The notes under the pieces: model-generated
Seen by the model: the letters and a program-made list of their open reading frames with translations, nothing else
Database searches by the model: none
Told to the model about the DNA's origin: nothing
Shown here: positions 16,681-25,645 of the stretch, piece after piece
How the letters are laid out: each line of letters begins with the position of its first letter
How positions within the stretch are numbered: the first letter of the stretch is position 1
Assembly: GCF_900110275.1 (NCBI RefSeq)
Contig: NZ_FODC01000007.1
Location: forward strand, 267,760 to 331,759
Direction: 5' to 3'
Origin: Duganella sp. CF517
Lineage (GTDB): Bacteria; Pseudomonadota; Gammaproteobacteria; Burkholderiales; Burkholderiaceae_D
DNA: 64,000 bases
Program-made: the position numbers and the translations under genes

Positions 16681-17183
16681 CTGGTCGCGCTCCAATCCCC
16701 CGACTTGCCGCCGTGCTTTTCCATGACCCGGATATCGCTCATGACCATGCCGCGATCGACCGCCTTGCACATGTCATACACAGTCAGCAGGCCGACCTGG
16801 ACCGCGGTAAGCGCTTCCATTTCCACGCCTGTCTTGCCGAAGGTCTCGACCTGCGCCTTGCAGTGAACGCTCGAATTGGCCACATCGGTCTCCAAATCGA
16901 CCGTCACCCGCGTCAACGCCAGCGGATGGCACAGCGGAATCAAGTCGCTGGTGCGCTTGGACGCCATGATCGCGGCGATGCGCGCGATGCCGAGCACATC
17001 GCCTTTTTTTGCCGTGCCGCCGGTGATGATCGCCAGCGTCTCCGGCTTCATGCGGATGGTGCCGCTGGCGACCGCGATGCGGTGGGTTTCCTGCTTGGCG
17101 CCGACGTCGACCATGTGGGCTTGCCCGGAGGCGTCGAAGTGGGTCAGGTGGTCGGATGGCGGGGCGGAAGTGGTGTCGGTCAT
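16677..17183 (-). CDS. moaC: cyclic pyranopterin monophosphate synthase MoaC
   Basis: Molybdenum-cofactor enzyme that converts 3',8-cyclo-GTP (made by MoaA) to cyclic pyranopterin monophosphate. The 168 residues have the family signature HFDASGQAHMVDV at the start, KKGDVLGIARIA, LIPLCHPL (active-site region) and GVEMEALTAV. Length is standard. It is divergent from the M48 protease gene and not clustered with other moa genes here. Confidence 0.96.
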   Translation of the reverse strand: MTDTTSAPPSDHLTHFDASGQAHMVDVGAKQETHRIAVASGTIRMKPETLAIITGGTAKKGDVLGIARIAAIMASKRTSDLIPLCHPLALTRVTVDLETDVANSSVHCKAQVETFGKTGVEMEALTAVQVGLLTVYDMCKAVDRGMVMSDIRVMEKHGGKSGDWSATS

Positions 17184-17256
17184 GATGAAGGGCTAACAAA
17201 ATATTTCGGTGGCGGGCACTGTGCGTGAGCACCCGAGATGCGGGTATCATATCACC

Positions 17257-19032
17257 GTGAAATCGAACCGTTGCCCCCCTCCCTCCGATGGCCGCCGTCC
17301 GCTGCGCATGCGCATGATCGCCGCCGCCCTGCTGGTCGCCATGCCGATGGCCATGGCGCAGAACGCGCTCGCGCCCGCCAGGATCCCCAACCTGCCGGCG
17401 CTGGGCGATACCGAACGCCAGGACTTGTCGCCGCTGATGGAGCGCAAGCTGGGCGAGGAGATCATGCGCGATATCCGCCGCGACCGCGATTTCCTCGACG
17501 ACGGCCCCATCCTCGAATACCTGAACACCTTCGGCAACGCGCTGGTGGCGGCCCGCCCCGACGCGCGCGGCGAGGCCAATTTCGACTATTACTTCTTCGC
17601 CGTGCGCGACCCGAACCTGAACGCGTTCGCGCTGCCGGGAGGCTTCATCGCCGTGCACTCGGCGCTGCTGCTGGCGGCGCAATCCGAATCGGAGCTGGCG
17701 TCCGTGCTCGGCCACGAGATCGGCCACGTGGCGCAGCGCCACATCGCCCGTTCGATCGGCCAGCAAAAGCAGGACGCGCTGATCCCGCTGGCGGCGATGA
17801 TCCTTGCCGCGCTGGCGTCGCGCGCCGGCGGCGACGCGGCCATGGGCGTGTTCATGGGCGGGCAGGGCCTGGCGATCCAGCGGCAACTCAATTTCGGCCG
17901 CGACGCCGAACGCGAGGCCGACCGCATCGGCTTCCAGATCATGGGCGAGGCCGGTTTCGATACTTCCGGCATGGTGGGTTTCTTCCAGCGCATGCAGGCC
18001 GCGTCGCGCAATTACAGCGATCTGGTGCCGGCTTATCTGCAGAGCCACCCGCTGACGACCGAGCGCATCGCCGACATCCAGGCGCGCATCCGCGACCAGC
18101 CGTACAAGCAGCGCGTCGACAGCCTCGATTTCTATCTGGTGCGTTCGCGCGCCCGCGTGTTGCAGGACCAGACCTCGCAGGGCTATGTCGAGGCCAGGAC
18201 GTTTTTCGAGAATCAGATGTTGCAGGAGAACCGCCATCAACTGACGGCGGGGCAGTACGGCATGGCCTTCCTGGCGCTGAAAAAAGGCGATACCGCCAAC
18301 GCGCAGGTGTGGCTGGACAAGGCGCGCGCGACGTTCGGCAAGGCGCCCGCCGCCGGCACCTTCAGCGCGGCGCCGAAACCATCGTCGGATGCGATCTTCG
18401 TCAGCACGGCCATCGAGATCAAGCTGGCGCAGTCCAACGACAAGGCCGTCCTCGCGCAGGCGGTGGTCGACGCCGAAGCGGCGCACCAGCGTTATCCGCT
18501 GTCGCGCGGCATCGCGCACCTGTACGGCGAGGCGCTGATCGCCGCCGGAAAATACGAGGAGGCGGCCAGCTATCTGCGCGACCAGGTGCAGTCCTACCGC
18601 GAAGACCCGAACGCCTATGATTTGCTGGCGCAGGCGTATGCGAAGCAGGGCAAGATGGCTTTGCAGCACCTGGCGCTGGCGGAGTCGTATGTGTTGCAGG
18701 GCGGCGTGTTGTCGGCGCTCGACCAGCTCAACTACGCGCGCAAGGCGCCCGACGCGTCGTTCTACGACCAGGCCGTGATCGATGCGCGCGAGCGCGAGTT
18801 GCAGGCGCGCCGGCGCGAGGAAATGGGCGACAAGGGCAAAAAGGATCTGCGCGAGGCCGACAGCAGGCCGGCGTTCAAGGCGGAGATGCGGTCGGGTACC
18901 CGCGCCGAGGACGACGACCGGACCGGCAACCCGAACCGCCCGAATAGTCCGTTTTCCAACCAGTCGACCAATCCGTTCGACCGGCTGCGCCAGGGTTCGT
19001 CGGACCTTACGCCGGGGCGCTCGGTTCGCTGA
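17257..19032 (+). CDS. BepA-like M48 metalloprotease with TPR repeats
   Basis: Periplasmic zinc protease/chaperone of the BepA (YfgC) type that helps assemble or clear outer-membrane proteins such as LptD. It has an N-terminal signal region (RMRMIAAALLVAMPMAMAQN). The M48 catalytic motif HEIGH is at about residues 153-157, with the downstream glutamate ligand in DAEREADRIG. TPR-like helical pairs occupy about 300-500, and a low-complexity charged C-terminus extends beyond usual BepA length. The start is uncertain: I take the GTG at 17257; the ATG at 17308 just before the signal peptide core is nearly as good. Its end overlaps the convergent gene at 19007 by 26 bases. Confidence 0.88.
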   Translation: MKSNRCPPPSDGRRPLRMRMIAAALLVAMPMAMAQNALAPARIPNLPALGDTERQDLSPLMERKLGEEIMRDIRRDRDFLDDGPILEYLNTFGNALVAARPDARGEANFDYYFFAVRDPNLNAFALPGGFIAVHSALLLAAQSESELASVLGHEIGHVAQRHIARSIGQQKQDALIPLAAMILAALASRAGGDAAMGVFMGGQGLAIQRQLNFGRDAEREADRIGFQIMGEAGFDTSGMVGFFQRMQAASRNYSDLVPAYLQSHPLTTERIADIQARIRDQPYKQRVDSLDFYLVRSRARVLQDQTSQGYVEARTFFENQMLQENRHQLTAGQYGMAFLALKKGDTANAQVWLDKARATFGKAPAAGTFSAAPKPSSDAIFVSTAIEIKLAQSNDKAVLAQAVVDAEAAHQRYPLSRGIAHLYGEALIAAGKYEEAASYLRDQVQSYREDPNAYDLLAQAYAKQGKMALQHLALAESYVLQGGVLSALDQLNYARKAPDASFYDQAVIDARERELQARRREEMGDKGKKDLREADSRPAFKAEMRSGTRAEDDDRTGNPNRPNSPFSNQSTNPFDRLRQGSSDLTPGRSVR

Positions 19033-19612
19033 CGAAGCCGAAGTGCGCCGCCAATTGCGCGGCGGCCACGCGGTGCACCGGCACCTGGCGTTCGTGGTCG
19101 GTCAACGTCAACGTGGCGGCGACCGATTGCGCATCGCTCGCCATCCATTCCAGCAAGGTCTCGTCGGCCACCGGCTCGTCGTTCATCCTGAGCAGCGGCA
19201 GCACCTGCGCGAAGTCGCGGTCGTCCAGCTGGGCGACGATTTCGCCGCTGCGCAGCACCAGCGCGCCGGTCTCCGTCAACACCGCCTTGTCGATGCCGCC
19301 CATCGCGGTGCCGGTGTGCAGCAGCCAGCCGCAGGACGGATCGGTGCGCACGATGTAGGGCGTCGCCTCCAGGTTCACATAGACCCGCTGCGGGCCGTTC
19401 TGGAAATACCAGCAACCCCTGTCGTCGGCCGCGTAGTTGCGCACGATGAAGGCGATCAGCGCCTCGTGCGCGAGCTTGTCGCCGGGGAGATTCTGCTGCT
19501 GGGCGCGCTCGTCGCGCATGCGCCAGTTGCCGCGCGCGTCCAGACCCAGCCAGCCGTAGCAGTGGGGCACGTTCGGCCATTTGGCCAGCGCCTGCTTGAC
19601 GATGTCATCCAT
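19007..19612 (-). CDS. conserved hypothetical protein, DUF2946/DUF2944-like size class, function unknown
   Basis: A 201-residue soluble protein without signal peptide or membrane segment (MDDIVKQALAKWPNVPHCYGWLGLD...). It has an internal beta-rich stretch (CWYFQNGPQRVYVNLE) and no catalytic motif I recognise. The Trp/Tyr-rich N-terminal half resembles a conserved betaproteobacterial family of unknown role; the DUF label is tentative. Its ATG overlaps the stop of the upstream YheT-type hydrolase by eight bases (ATGGATGA), so the two are translationally coupled. It is the last gene of the operon 21294-19007. Confidence 0.75.
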   Translation of the reverse strand: MDDIVKQALAKWPNVPHCYGWLGLDARGNWRMRDERAQQQNLPGDKLAHEALIAFIVRNYAADDRGCWYFQNGPQRVYVNLEATPYIVRTDPSCGWLLHTGTAMGGIDKAVLTETGALVLRSGEIVAQLDDRDFAQVLPLLRMNDEPVADETLLEWMASDAQSVAATLTLTDHERQVPVHRVAAAQLAAHFGFVSEPSAPA

Positions 19613-20597
19613 GTTTCTTCTCGATCCGTATCTGAGCCATACCGTCGTTGGCGCCTTCCATGAAGTGAATCAAACGCTGCGGCAGCCAGTGCAGCTTGCC
19701 CGGCAGCCCGCCGACCGCGAAGCCGACATGGCCGCCGTGCTCAGGATAGTCCAATACGACGTTCGGTGCCGCACGCTGCGGCAGGTGGCGGCCCGGCAGG
19801 AAGGGATCGTTCCTGGCGTTGAGCACCAGCGTCGGCACGGTGATGTCGTTGAGCACGTGCTTGGCGCTGGCGCGGTCCCAGTAATCGTCGGTGTCGCGGT
19901 AGCCGTGCAGCGGCGCCGTGACGACGTTGTCGAAGGCGTACAGGTCGCGCGCCGCGTGCAAAGCGTCGAGGTCGAACAGGCCGGGAAACTCGCGCAGCTT
20001 GGCGATGCACTTGGGCTTGAGCGTTTGCAGGAACATGCGCGTGTAGATCATATTGAAGCCGCTCGACAGCGAGGCGCCGCCCTGCGCCAGGTCGAGCGGC
20101 GCCGACACCGAGCAGGCGGCGTCGACGAAGTCGGCCTGGTGCTGCGATTCGCCCAGCCAGCGCAGCAGCGCGTTGCCGCCCAGCGAGACGCCGGCCGCGT
20201 AGAACTTGCCGCCGCCTTGCGCGGCGTGCTGGGCGTGCAGGCGGCGGATGATCCAGTCGACTTCGGCCGCGTCGCCCGAATGGTAGAAGCGCGGCGCGCG
20301 GTTGGCCTCGCCGGAGCAGCCACGGAAATGCGGCACCGCGCCGGACCAGCCGCGCGCGGCGATGTCGGCCATCAGGGCGCGCGCGTAGTGGCTGTCGGAC
20401 GAGCCTTCCAGGCCATGGAACAGCACCACGAACGGTTGCCCCGGCCGGCCGTCGACGAAATCGACATCGACGAAGTCGCCGTCCGGCGCGTCCCAGCGTT
20501 CCCGCCGGAACGTCACCGCCGGCTTGGCGATGGCGACGGCCGGGTAGATGGTTTGCAGGTGACCGCTAGGCAGCCAGAACGGAGCGGTGTACTTCAC
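19605..20597 (-). CDS. YheT-family alpha/beta hydrolase
   Basis: Predicted esterase/hydrolase of about 330 residues. It opens with the family hallmark FWLPSGHLQTIYPA, then LFHGLEGSSDSHYA (oxyanion hole) and HFRGCSGE. The nucleophile elbow is GVSLGGNAL, the acid is in NARNDPFLP, and the His is in EHGGHVGF. I start at the GTG 20597, 17 bases after the preceding gene; the frame extends upstream inside that gene but is not hydrolase-like there. The ribosome site is weak, suggesting coupling. The physiological substrate of YheT proteins is not established. Confidence 0.85.
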   Translation of the reverse strand: MKYTAPFWLPSGHLQTIYPAVAIAKPAVTFRRERWDAPDGDFVDVDFVDGRPGQPFVVLFHGLEGSSDSHYARALMADIAARGWSGAVPHFRGCSGEANRAPRFYHSGDAAEVDWIIRRLHAQHAAQGGGKFYAAGVSLGGNALLRWLGESQHQADFVDAACSVSAPLDLAQGGASLSSGFNMIYTRMFLQTLKPKCIAKLREFPGLFDLDALHAARDLYAFDNVVTAPLHGYRDTDDYWDRASAKHVLNDITVPTLVLNARNDPFLPGRHLPQRAAPNVVLDYPEHGGHVGFAVGGLPGKLHWLPQRLIHFMEGANDGMAQIRIEKKHG

Positions 20598-20614
20598 GGC
20601 GCTGGACGATGGCG

Positions 20615-21043
20615 TTAATGCAGGACTTGCGTCGACGTGTCGGCCGGCGCCGGACCGGGCGCGACCGAGACGTGGTGCAGCACGATGCGCCAGCCGCGCG
20701 GGGTTTTGACGTAGACGTTGGTGGCGACCAGGTGCGCCGGCTCGCCGCTGGCGGCGGTCGCGCCTTCGACCACCGTGTGCACGGAACTCATCAGGTTGTG
20801 GGTCTCGTGCAGTTGCGACGGCATGATGTGCAGGCCGCCATGTTCGAGGATCTTGCTCCACGACGCGCGGATCGCCGCGTGGCCGATCAGGCGGGTGCCG
20901 CCCGGATGGACGCAGACGATCTCTTCGTCGTCGGCCCACAGGGCCATCAGCGCGTCCAGGTCGGCGCGGTTGAGCGCGGCGTAGAACGCCGTTTCCACCT
21001 CGACGGCGCTGCCGTTCAACTGTTTTTCTCGTTTAATGGGCAT
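20615..21043 (-). CDS. SnoaL/NTF2-like protein (DUF4440-type ketosteroid isomerase fold)
   Basis: A 142-residue protein with the small cone-shaped NTF2-like fold: an N-terminal helix pair (AFYAALNRADLDALMALWADDEEIVCVHPGG), the GHAAIRASW segment, then strands ending GWRIVLHHVSVAPG. The ATG at 21043 has GGAG six bases upstream. Members bind or modify small ligands, but no catalytic residues are certain. Second gene of a four-gene minus-strand operon, 38 bases after the zinc-finger gene. Confidence 0.82.
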   Translation of the reverse strand: MPIKREKQLNGSAVEVETAFYAALNRADLDALMALWADDEEIVCVHPGGTRLIGHAAIRASWSKILEHGGLHIMPSQLHETHNLMSSVHTVVEGATAASGEPAHLVATNVYVKTPRGWRIVLHHVSVAPGPAPADTSTQVLH

Positions 21044-21081
21044 GCGGGCTCCGGGGGACGCGGCTGGCGGTGGGCATGGTG

Positions 21082-21294
21082 TTAATGGTGGCCGACGACG
21101 GTGCCCGGCTTGAGGCGGTAGGCGGTGCCGCAGTACGGGCACTTGGCGACGCCGTCGTGGTTGAATTCCAGGAACACGCGTGGGTGCGACGACCACAGCG
21201 GCATGGCTGGGTTCGGGCAGTGTGCCGGCAAATCCTTGCCATCCAGCTCAACGGCGTTGGTGGCGGCTGCGGCGGACGTGTTGGCGTTGGTCAT
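21082..21294 (-). CDS. small CHCC zinc-finger protein (NDUFS6-like)
   Basis: A 70-residue protein with a zinc site arranged Cys (HCPNP), His (SSHPRVFLEF), then CPYCGTAYRL at the C-terminus, the CHCC pattern shared with the NDUFS6 subunit of mitochondrial complex I and many small proteobacterial proteins. The ATG at 21294 has GGAG eleven bases upstream. It leads the operon ending at 19007 and is divergent from azlC across 147 bases. The role is unknown; a link to branched-chain amino acid genes is only positional. Confidence 0.85.
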   Translation of the reverse strand: MTNANTSAAAATNAVELDGKDLPAHCPNPAMPLWSSHPRVFLEFNHDGVAKCPYCGTAYRLKPGTVVGHH

Positions 21295-21441
21295 GTTGTA
21301 ATGCTCCGAAAGGCGTGAAAACCACGATTTTAACGGAATTGCGCATTGAGCAAAAATCATCGGTAAAATAGCGCCTCCACAATACGGGTGTGGCCTGCTG
21401 TGTGGCGGGAATGCCACAACCACCTGAGCACCTGAAGCCAC

Positions 21442-22233
21442 ATGACCGAACCGAGCAGCACCCCTCCCGCGCCCGCGCCCCGGCCCGAACCGTCCCGGCC
21501 CGATCATTACGTGGCCGAACACCATGAGCCTTCCTGGCGGGAGGGCCTGAAGGTCGGCACTCCCACCCTGTTCGGCATCGGCGCCTGGGGGTTGGTGGTG
21601 GGCATCGCGATGGTCAAGTCCGGGCTGAGCGTGCCGCAGGCGCTGGGCATGACGTTGCTGGTGTTCGCCGGCTCGGCGCAGCTGGCGGCGTTGCCGCTGA
21701 TCGCCGCCAGCGCGCCGATCTGGGTCATCTTCCTGACGGCGTTCGTCGTTAATCTGCGCTTCGTTATCTTCTCGGCCTTGCTGGCGCCGCACTTCGCCCA
21801 TCTTCCGTGGACGCGCCGGTTCCTGCTCGGCTATGTCTCCGGGGATCTGACGGTGGCGCTGTTTTTGCAAAAATATCCGTCCGAGGCGCCGCAGGTGGGG
21901 AAATTGTCCTATCTGAAGGGCTTGATGTATCCGAACTGGGGTGCGTGGCAGGTCGGCTCGATCGCCGGCATCTTCCTCGGCAGCACGGTGCCGCCGGAGT
22001 GGGGGCTCGGCTTTGCCGGCACGCTGGCCATCATCTGCGTGATGATTCCGCTGATGGTGGGGCGCCCGGCGCTGTGCGGCGTGCTGGTCGCGGGCGGCGT
22101 GTCGGTCGCCGCCGCCGGGTTGCCCTATAAATTGGGCCTGTTGCTGGCGGTGCTGGTCGGCATGTCGACCGCGATGGCGGTGGAAGAGGGCACGGACAAG
22201 TGGCGCAACCGCCGGGGGAACAACAATGGCTGA
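21442..22233 (+). CDS. azlC: AzlC family branched-chain amino acid exporter, large subunit
   Basis: Inner-membrane protein of 263 residues with an extra Pro-rich cytoplasmic N-terminus (about 35 residues) before the AzlC core (LFGIGAWGLVVGIAM, VFAGSAQLAALPL, VNLRFVIFSALLAPHF). With AzlD it forms an exporter (LIV-E/YgaZH family) for branched-chain amino acids. Its stop overlaps the azlD start by eight bases. The upstream gap contains GGTAAAATAGCGC, a -10-like box repeated before other genes in this window. Confidence 0.92.
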   Translation: MTEPSSTPPAPAPRPEPSRPDHYVAEHHEPSWREGLKVGTPTLFGIGAWGLVVGIAMVKSGLSVPQALGMTLLVFAGSAQLAALPLIAASAPIWVIFLTAFVVNLRFVIFSALLAPHFAHLPWTRRFLLGYVSGDLTVALFLQKYPSEAPQVGKLSYLKGLMYPNWGAWQVGSIAGIFLGSTVPPEWGLGFAGTLAIICVMIPLMVGRPALCGVLVAGGVSVAAAGLPYKLGLLLAVLVGMSTAMAVEEGTDKWRNRRGNNNG

Positions 22234-22585
22234 TTGGGAAATTTGGGTCGTCATCGGCGTGCTGGCGCTGGCCACCGCCGCCACGCGCAGCTCGTTCTGG
22301 CTGATCGGCCAGCACATCACCATCCCCAAACGGGTGCAGGAAATGCTGCGCTATGCGCCGGCCTGCGCGCTGGCGGCCATTATCTTCCCGGATCTGCTGC
22401 TGGCCCCGGACGGCCGCGCCGTCGTCGATTTCAGCAACCTCAAACTGATCGCCGGCGTCGTCGCCACCGGCTACTATTTGCTGCGTCGCAACATGCTGGA
22501 GACCATCGTTTTCGGCATGGCTTTCTTCACGGCACTACGCCTGCTGCCCCGCCTGCTGCCCTCGCTTGTTCCTGTATTTCAATAA
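22226..22585 (+). CDS. azlD: AzlD family branched-chain amino acid exporter, small subunit
   Basis: A 119-residue membrane protein with three to four hydrophobic segments and the AzlD pattern (WVVIGVLALATAATRSSFWL, VQEMLRYAPACALAAIIFPDLL). It is translationally coupled to azlC by an 8-base overlap. The sequence ends PSLVPVFQ; normal for the family. Confidence 0.92.
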   Translation: MADWEIWVVIGVLALATAATRSSFWLIGQHITIPKRVQEMLRYAPACALAAIIFPDLLLAPDGRAVVDFSNLKLIAGVVATGYYLLRRNMLETIVFGMAFFTALRLLPRLLPSLVPVFQ

Positions 22586-22608
22586 CAATAAAACACGGCC
22601 CGGCTTGC

Positions 22609-22621
22609 GGTAAAATAGCGC
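22609..22621 (+). promoter_or_regulatory. extended -10-like box before pgk
   Basis: GGTAAAATAGCGC, identical to 21362-21374 before azlC and one base different from 38009-38021 before tcdA. TAAAAT would be the -10 hexamer. No convincing -35 is visible. Confidence 0.4.
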
Positions 22622-22649
22622 TCTTCTTTCAACTCACCCTTGGGTCGCC

Positions 22650-23867
22650 ATGTCCGCTGTTTTGAACTTCATCCGTCTGCAAGATCTCATCGCCCAGAAT
22701 GCGCTGCAAGGCAAGCGCGTCTTCATCCGTGCCGACTTGAACGTGCCGCAGGATGATGCGGGCAATATCACCGAAGATACGCGCATTCGCGCGTCCGTTC
22801 CGGCGATTAAGGCGGCCGTGGCCGCCGGCGCCAAAGTGATGGTGACGTCCCACCTGGGCCGTCCGACCGAGGGCGAGTTCAAGCCGGAAGACAGCCTGGC
22901 GCCGGTCGCCGCGCGCCTGTCCGAGCTGCTGGGCCAGCCGGTCGAGCTGAAACAGCAGTGGGTCGACGGCGCCGGTCTGGAAAACCTGCGGGACGGCCAG
23001 GTCGTGCTGCTGGAAAACGTCCGCGTCAATAAGGGCGAGAAGAAGAACAACGACGAACTGGCGCAAAAAATGGCCAAGCTGTGCGACATCTACGTCAACG
23101 ACGCGTTCGGCACCGCCCACCGCGCCGAGGCGTCGACCCACGGCATCGCCAAGTTCGCGCCGGTCGCTGCGGCCGGTCCGCTGCTGGCCGCCGAGCTGGA
23201 CGCGTTGGGCAAGGCGCTGGGCGCCCCGGCCCGGCCGCTGCTGGCCATCGTCGCCGGTTCCAAGGTGTCGTCCAAGCTGTCGATCCTGAAGGCGCTGGCC
23301 GACAAGGTCGACAACCTGATCGTCGGCGGCGGCATCGCCAACACCTTCATGAAGGCGGTCGGCCTGAACATCGGCAAGTCGCTGGTGGAAAACGAGCTGG
23401 TCGAGGAAGCCAAGGCGATCATCGACATCATGGCCAAGCGCGGCGCGCAAGTGCCGATCCCGGTCGATGTCGTGTGCGCCAAGGAATTCTCGCCAACGGC
23501 CGTCGCCACCGTCAAGGACGTGGCCGATGTCGCCGACGACGACATGATCCTCGATATCGGTCCGAAAACCGCCGCCACGCTGGCCGCGCAAATCGCCGCC
23601 GCCGGCACCATCGTCTGGAACGGCCCGGTCGGCGTGTTCGAGTTCGACCAGTTCGGCGAAGGCACCAAGACCCTGGCGCTGGCCATCGCCAACTCGAAGG
23701 CGTTCTCGATCGCCGGCGGTGGCGATACCTTGGCGGCGATCGCCAAATACGGTATCACCGAGCAGATCGGTTACATCTCGACCGGCGGTGGCGCGTTCCT
23801 GGAATTCCTGGAAGGGAAGACCTTGCCGGCGGTGGAGATCTTGACGCAGCGTGCTGCGGCGCAATAA
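22650..23867 (+). CDS. pgk: phosphoglycerate kinase
   Basis: Glycolytic enzyme moving the acyl phosphate of 1,3-bisphosphoglycerate to ADP. The 405 residues show KRVFIRADLNVPQD, TSHLGRPTEG, the substrate-binding LENVRVNKGE, the hinge/nucleotide segments (IVAGSKVSSKLSIL, GPVGVFEF) and the GGGDTLAAI nucleotide loop. First gene of the plus-strand run pgk-pyk-fba-purC-purE-purK-sua5, a conserved Burkholderiales order. Confidence 0.97.
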   Translation: MSAVLNFIRLQDLIAQNALQGKRVFIRADLNVPQDDAGNITEDTRIRASVPAIKAAVAAGAKVMVTSHLGRPTEGEFKPEDSLAPVAARLSELLGQPVELKQQWVDGAGLENLRDGQVVLLENVRVNKGEKKNNDELAQKMAKLCDIYVNDAFGTAHRAEASTHGIAKFAPVAAAGPLLAAELDALGKALGAPARPLLAIVAGSKVSSKLSILKALADKVDNLIVGGGIANTFMKAVGLNIGKSLVENELVEEAKAIIDIMAKRGAQVPIPVDVVCAKEFSPTAVATVKDVADVADDDMILDIGPKTAATLAAQIAAAGTIVWNGPVGVFEFDQFGEGTKTLALAIANSKAFSIAGGGDTLAAIAKYGITEQIGYISTGGGAFLEFLEGKTLPAVEILTQRAAAQ

Positions 23868-23906
23868 CTTGAGTATCATGCGACGTAAAAAGCACGGTCG
23901 TGCGGT

Positions 23907-23993
23907 GTAGCAAATTGCCAGTAAAATCCTAGTAATCGCTGAAAAAAGTCCGGTTCGTGAAAGTTTGCTACAAAGATTTGTAGTCTGGCTACA
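23907..23993 (+). promoter_or_regulatory. inverted-repeat cluster upstream of pyk (candidate operator)
   Basis: CTACAAA-GA-TTTGTAG is a perfect 7+2+7 palindrome at 23968-23983. Its right arm is reused in TGTAG-TCTGG-CTACA (23979-23993). GTAGCAAA at 23907-23914 is repeated inverted as TTTGCTAC at 23964-23971. Repeated half-sites in the 255-base pgk-pyk gap suggest a regulator binding ahead of pyk. Confidence 0.45.
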
Positions 23994-24122
23994 TTAGTGG
24001 CCGCCTTTGAACCGGGCGACACCAAGCTCGGCACGAGCTTACAGTGCAGCTTTTCCTGGTTTTTTCCTGGTTCCCGCCGCTGTCGCGGGGGCTGTCCGCA
24101 TGACCCAACGCTAAGGAATCCT

Positions 24123-25568
24123 ATGTCCCGTAGTACCAAAATTGTCGCAACGATCGGCCCGGCCTCTACAGACTTCAACGTTCTGGTAAAAATGATACGC
24201 GCCGGGGTGGATGTCGTGCGCTTGAACTTCTCGCACGGCAAGGCGCAGGACCATATCGACCGCGCCAAGCTGGTGCGCGAGGCGGCGGCCGAATGCGGTC
24301 GCGAAGTGGCGATCATGGCGGACATGCAAGGTCCTAAGATCCGCGTTGGCAAATTTGAAAATGGTAAGATCGACCTGACCAATGGCGACAAGTTCATCCT
24401 GGACGCCAAGTGGGGTGAAAACGGCGAACTGGGCAACCAGGAACGGGTCGGCCTGGATTACAAGGCGCTGCCGCAGGATTTGCGCGCCGACGACAAGCTG
24501 CTGCTCAACGACGGCTTGATCGTGCTGGTGGTCGACAAGATCGTCGGCCATGAAATTTTCACCACCGTGAAAATCGGTGGCGAGCTGTCCAATAACAAGG
24601 GCATCAACCGCCAGGGTGGCGGCCTGACCGCGCCGGCGCTGACCGCCAAGGACATGGAAGATATCAAGACGGCGATGAGTTTCCAGTGCGATTATCTGGC
24701 GATCTCGTTCCCGAAAAGCGCAACCGACATGGAAATGGCGCGCACCCTGGCCAACATCGCCGGCGAGCCGTTCAACCACAAGCCGATGATGATCGCCAAG
24801 ATCGAGCGCGCCGAAGCGATCCCTGTGCTGCAGGAGATCCTCGACGCCTCCGACGGCATCATGGTCGCCCGGGGCGATTTGGCGGTGGAAGTGGGCAACG
24901 CGGCGGTGCCGGCGCTGCAAAAGCGCATGATCAAGATGGCGCGCGAGTCGAACAAGCTGGCGATCACCGCGACCCAGATGATGGAGTCGATGATCTTCAA
25001 CGCCGTGCCGACCCGCGCCGAAGTGTCGGACGTGGCCAACGCCGTGCTGGACGGTACCGACGCGGTGATGACCTCGGCGGAAACCGCCTCGGGCCGCTAC
25101 CCGATCGAGACCGTGGAAATGATGGCCGCCATTTGCGTGGAAGCCGAGCAGTCCGAGTACAACAAGCTCGACGCCGACTTCCTGAATGTGACCTTCACCC
25201 GCATCGACCAGTCGATCGCCTACGGCGCGCTGTTCACCGCGCACCACCTGGCGGTCAAGGCGATCATCGCGCTGACCGAGTCCGGATCGACCGCGCTGTG
25301 GATGAGCCGTCACAACATCGACACGCCGATCTACGCGTTGACGCCGAGCGTGACGACCCAGCGCAAGGCGGCGCTGTACCGCAACGTGAAGGCATACAAT
25401 CTGGCGCAGGCTGGCGATAGCGCCGCCGTGCTGCAGGCGGCCGAAGACTTGCTGGTGCAAAACGGCATCGTCAAGAAGGGCGATATGATCGTCGTGACGT
25501 GGGGCGGCCAGATGGGCCAGGCCGGCGGCACCAACGCGCTCAAGATCGTCAAAGTAGGTATTAAGTAA
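24123..25568 (+). CDS. pyk: pyruvate kinase
   Basis: It converts phosphoenolpyruvate and ADP to pyruvate and ATP. The 481 residues start MSRSTKIVATIGPAS; the catalytic segment MMIAKIERAEA carries the active-site lysine, followed by MVARGDLAVEVG and the TATQMMESM helix. The ATG at 24123 has AAGGAATCCT upstream; a longer frame upstream is non-coding. It lies 255 bases after pgk with an inverted-repeat cluster in between, and 77 bases before fba. Confidence 0.97.
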   Translation: MSRSTKIVATIGPASTDFNVLVKMIRAGVDVVRLNFSHGKAQDHIDRAKLVREAAAECGREVAIMADMQGPKIRVGKFENGKIDLTNGDKFILDAKWGENGELGNQERVGLDYKALPQDLRADDKLLLNDGLIVLVVDKIVGHEIFTTVKIGGELSNNKGINRQGGGLTAPALTAKDMEDIKTAMSFQCDYLAISFPKSATDMEMARTLANIAGEPFNHKPMMIAKIERAEAIPVLQEILDASDGIMVARGDLAVEVGNAAVPALQKRMIKMARESNKLAITATQMMESMIFNAVPTRAEVSDVANAVLDGTDAVMTSAETASGRYPIETVEMMAAICVEAEQSEYNKLDADFLNVTFTRIDQSIAYGALFTAHHLAVKAIIALTESGSTALWMSRHNIDTPIYALTPSVTTQRKAALYRNVKAYNLAQAGDSAAVLQAAEDLLVQNGIVKKGDMIVVTWGGQMGQAGGTNALKIVKVGIK

Positions 25569-25578
25569 GTCCGATAGC

Positions 25579-25601
25579 GCGCCCCCGCGGAACGGGGGCG
25601 C
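25579..25601 (+). terminator. GC hairpin after pyk
   Basis: GCGCCCCCG pairs perfectly with CGGGGGCGC around a CGGAA loop, 10 bases after the pyk stop. No T-run follows directly, so it may stabilise the mRNA end or weakly terminate before fba. Confidence 0.5.
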
Positions 25602-25645
25602 AATGCTCCGGCAACCAAGTTTTTTTATTGTTTGGAGTACACATC

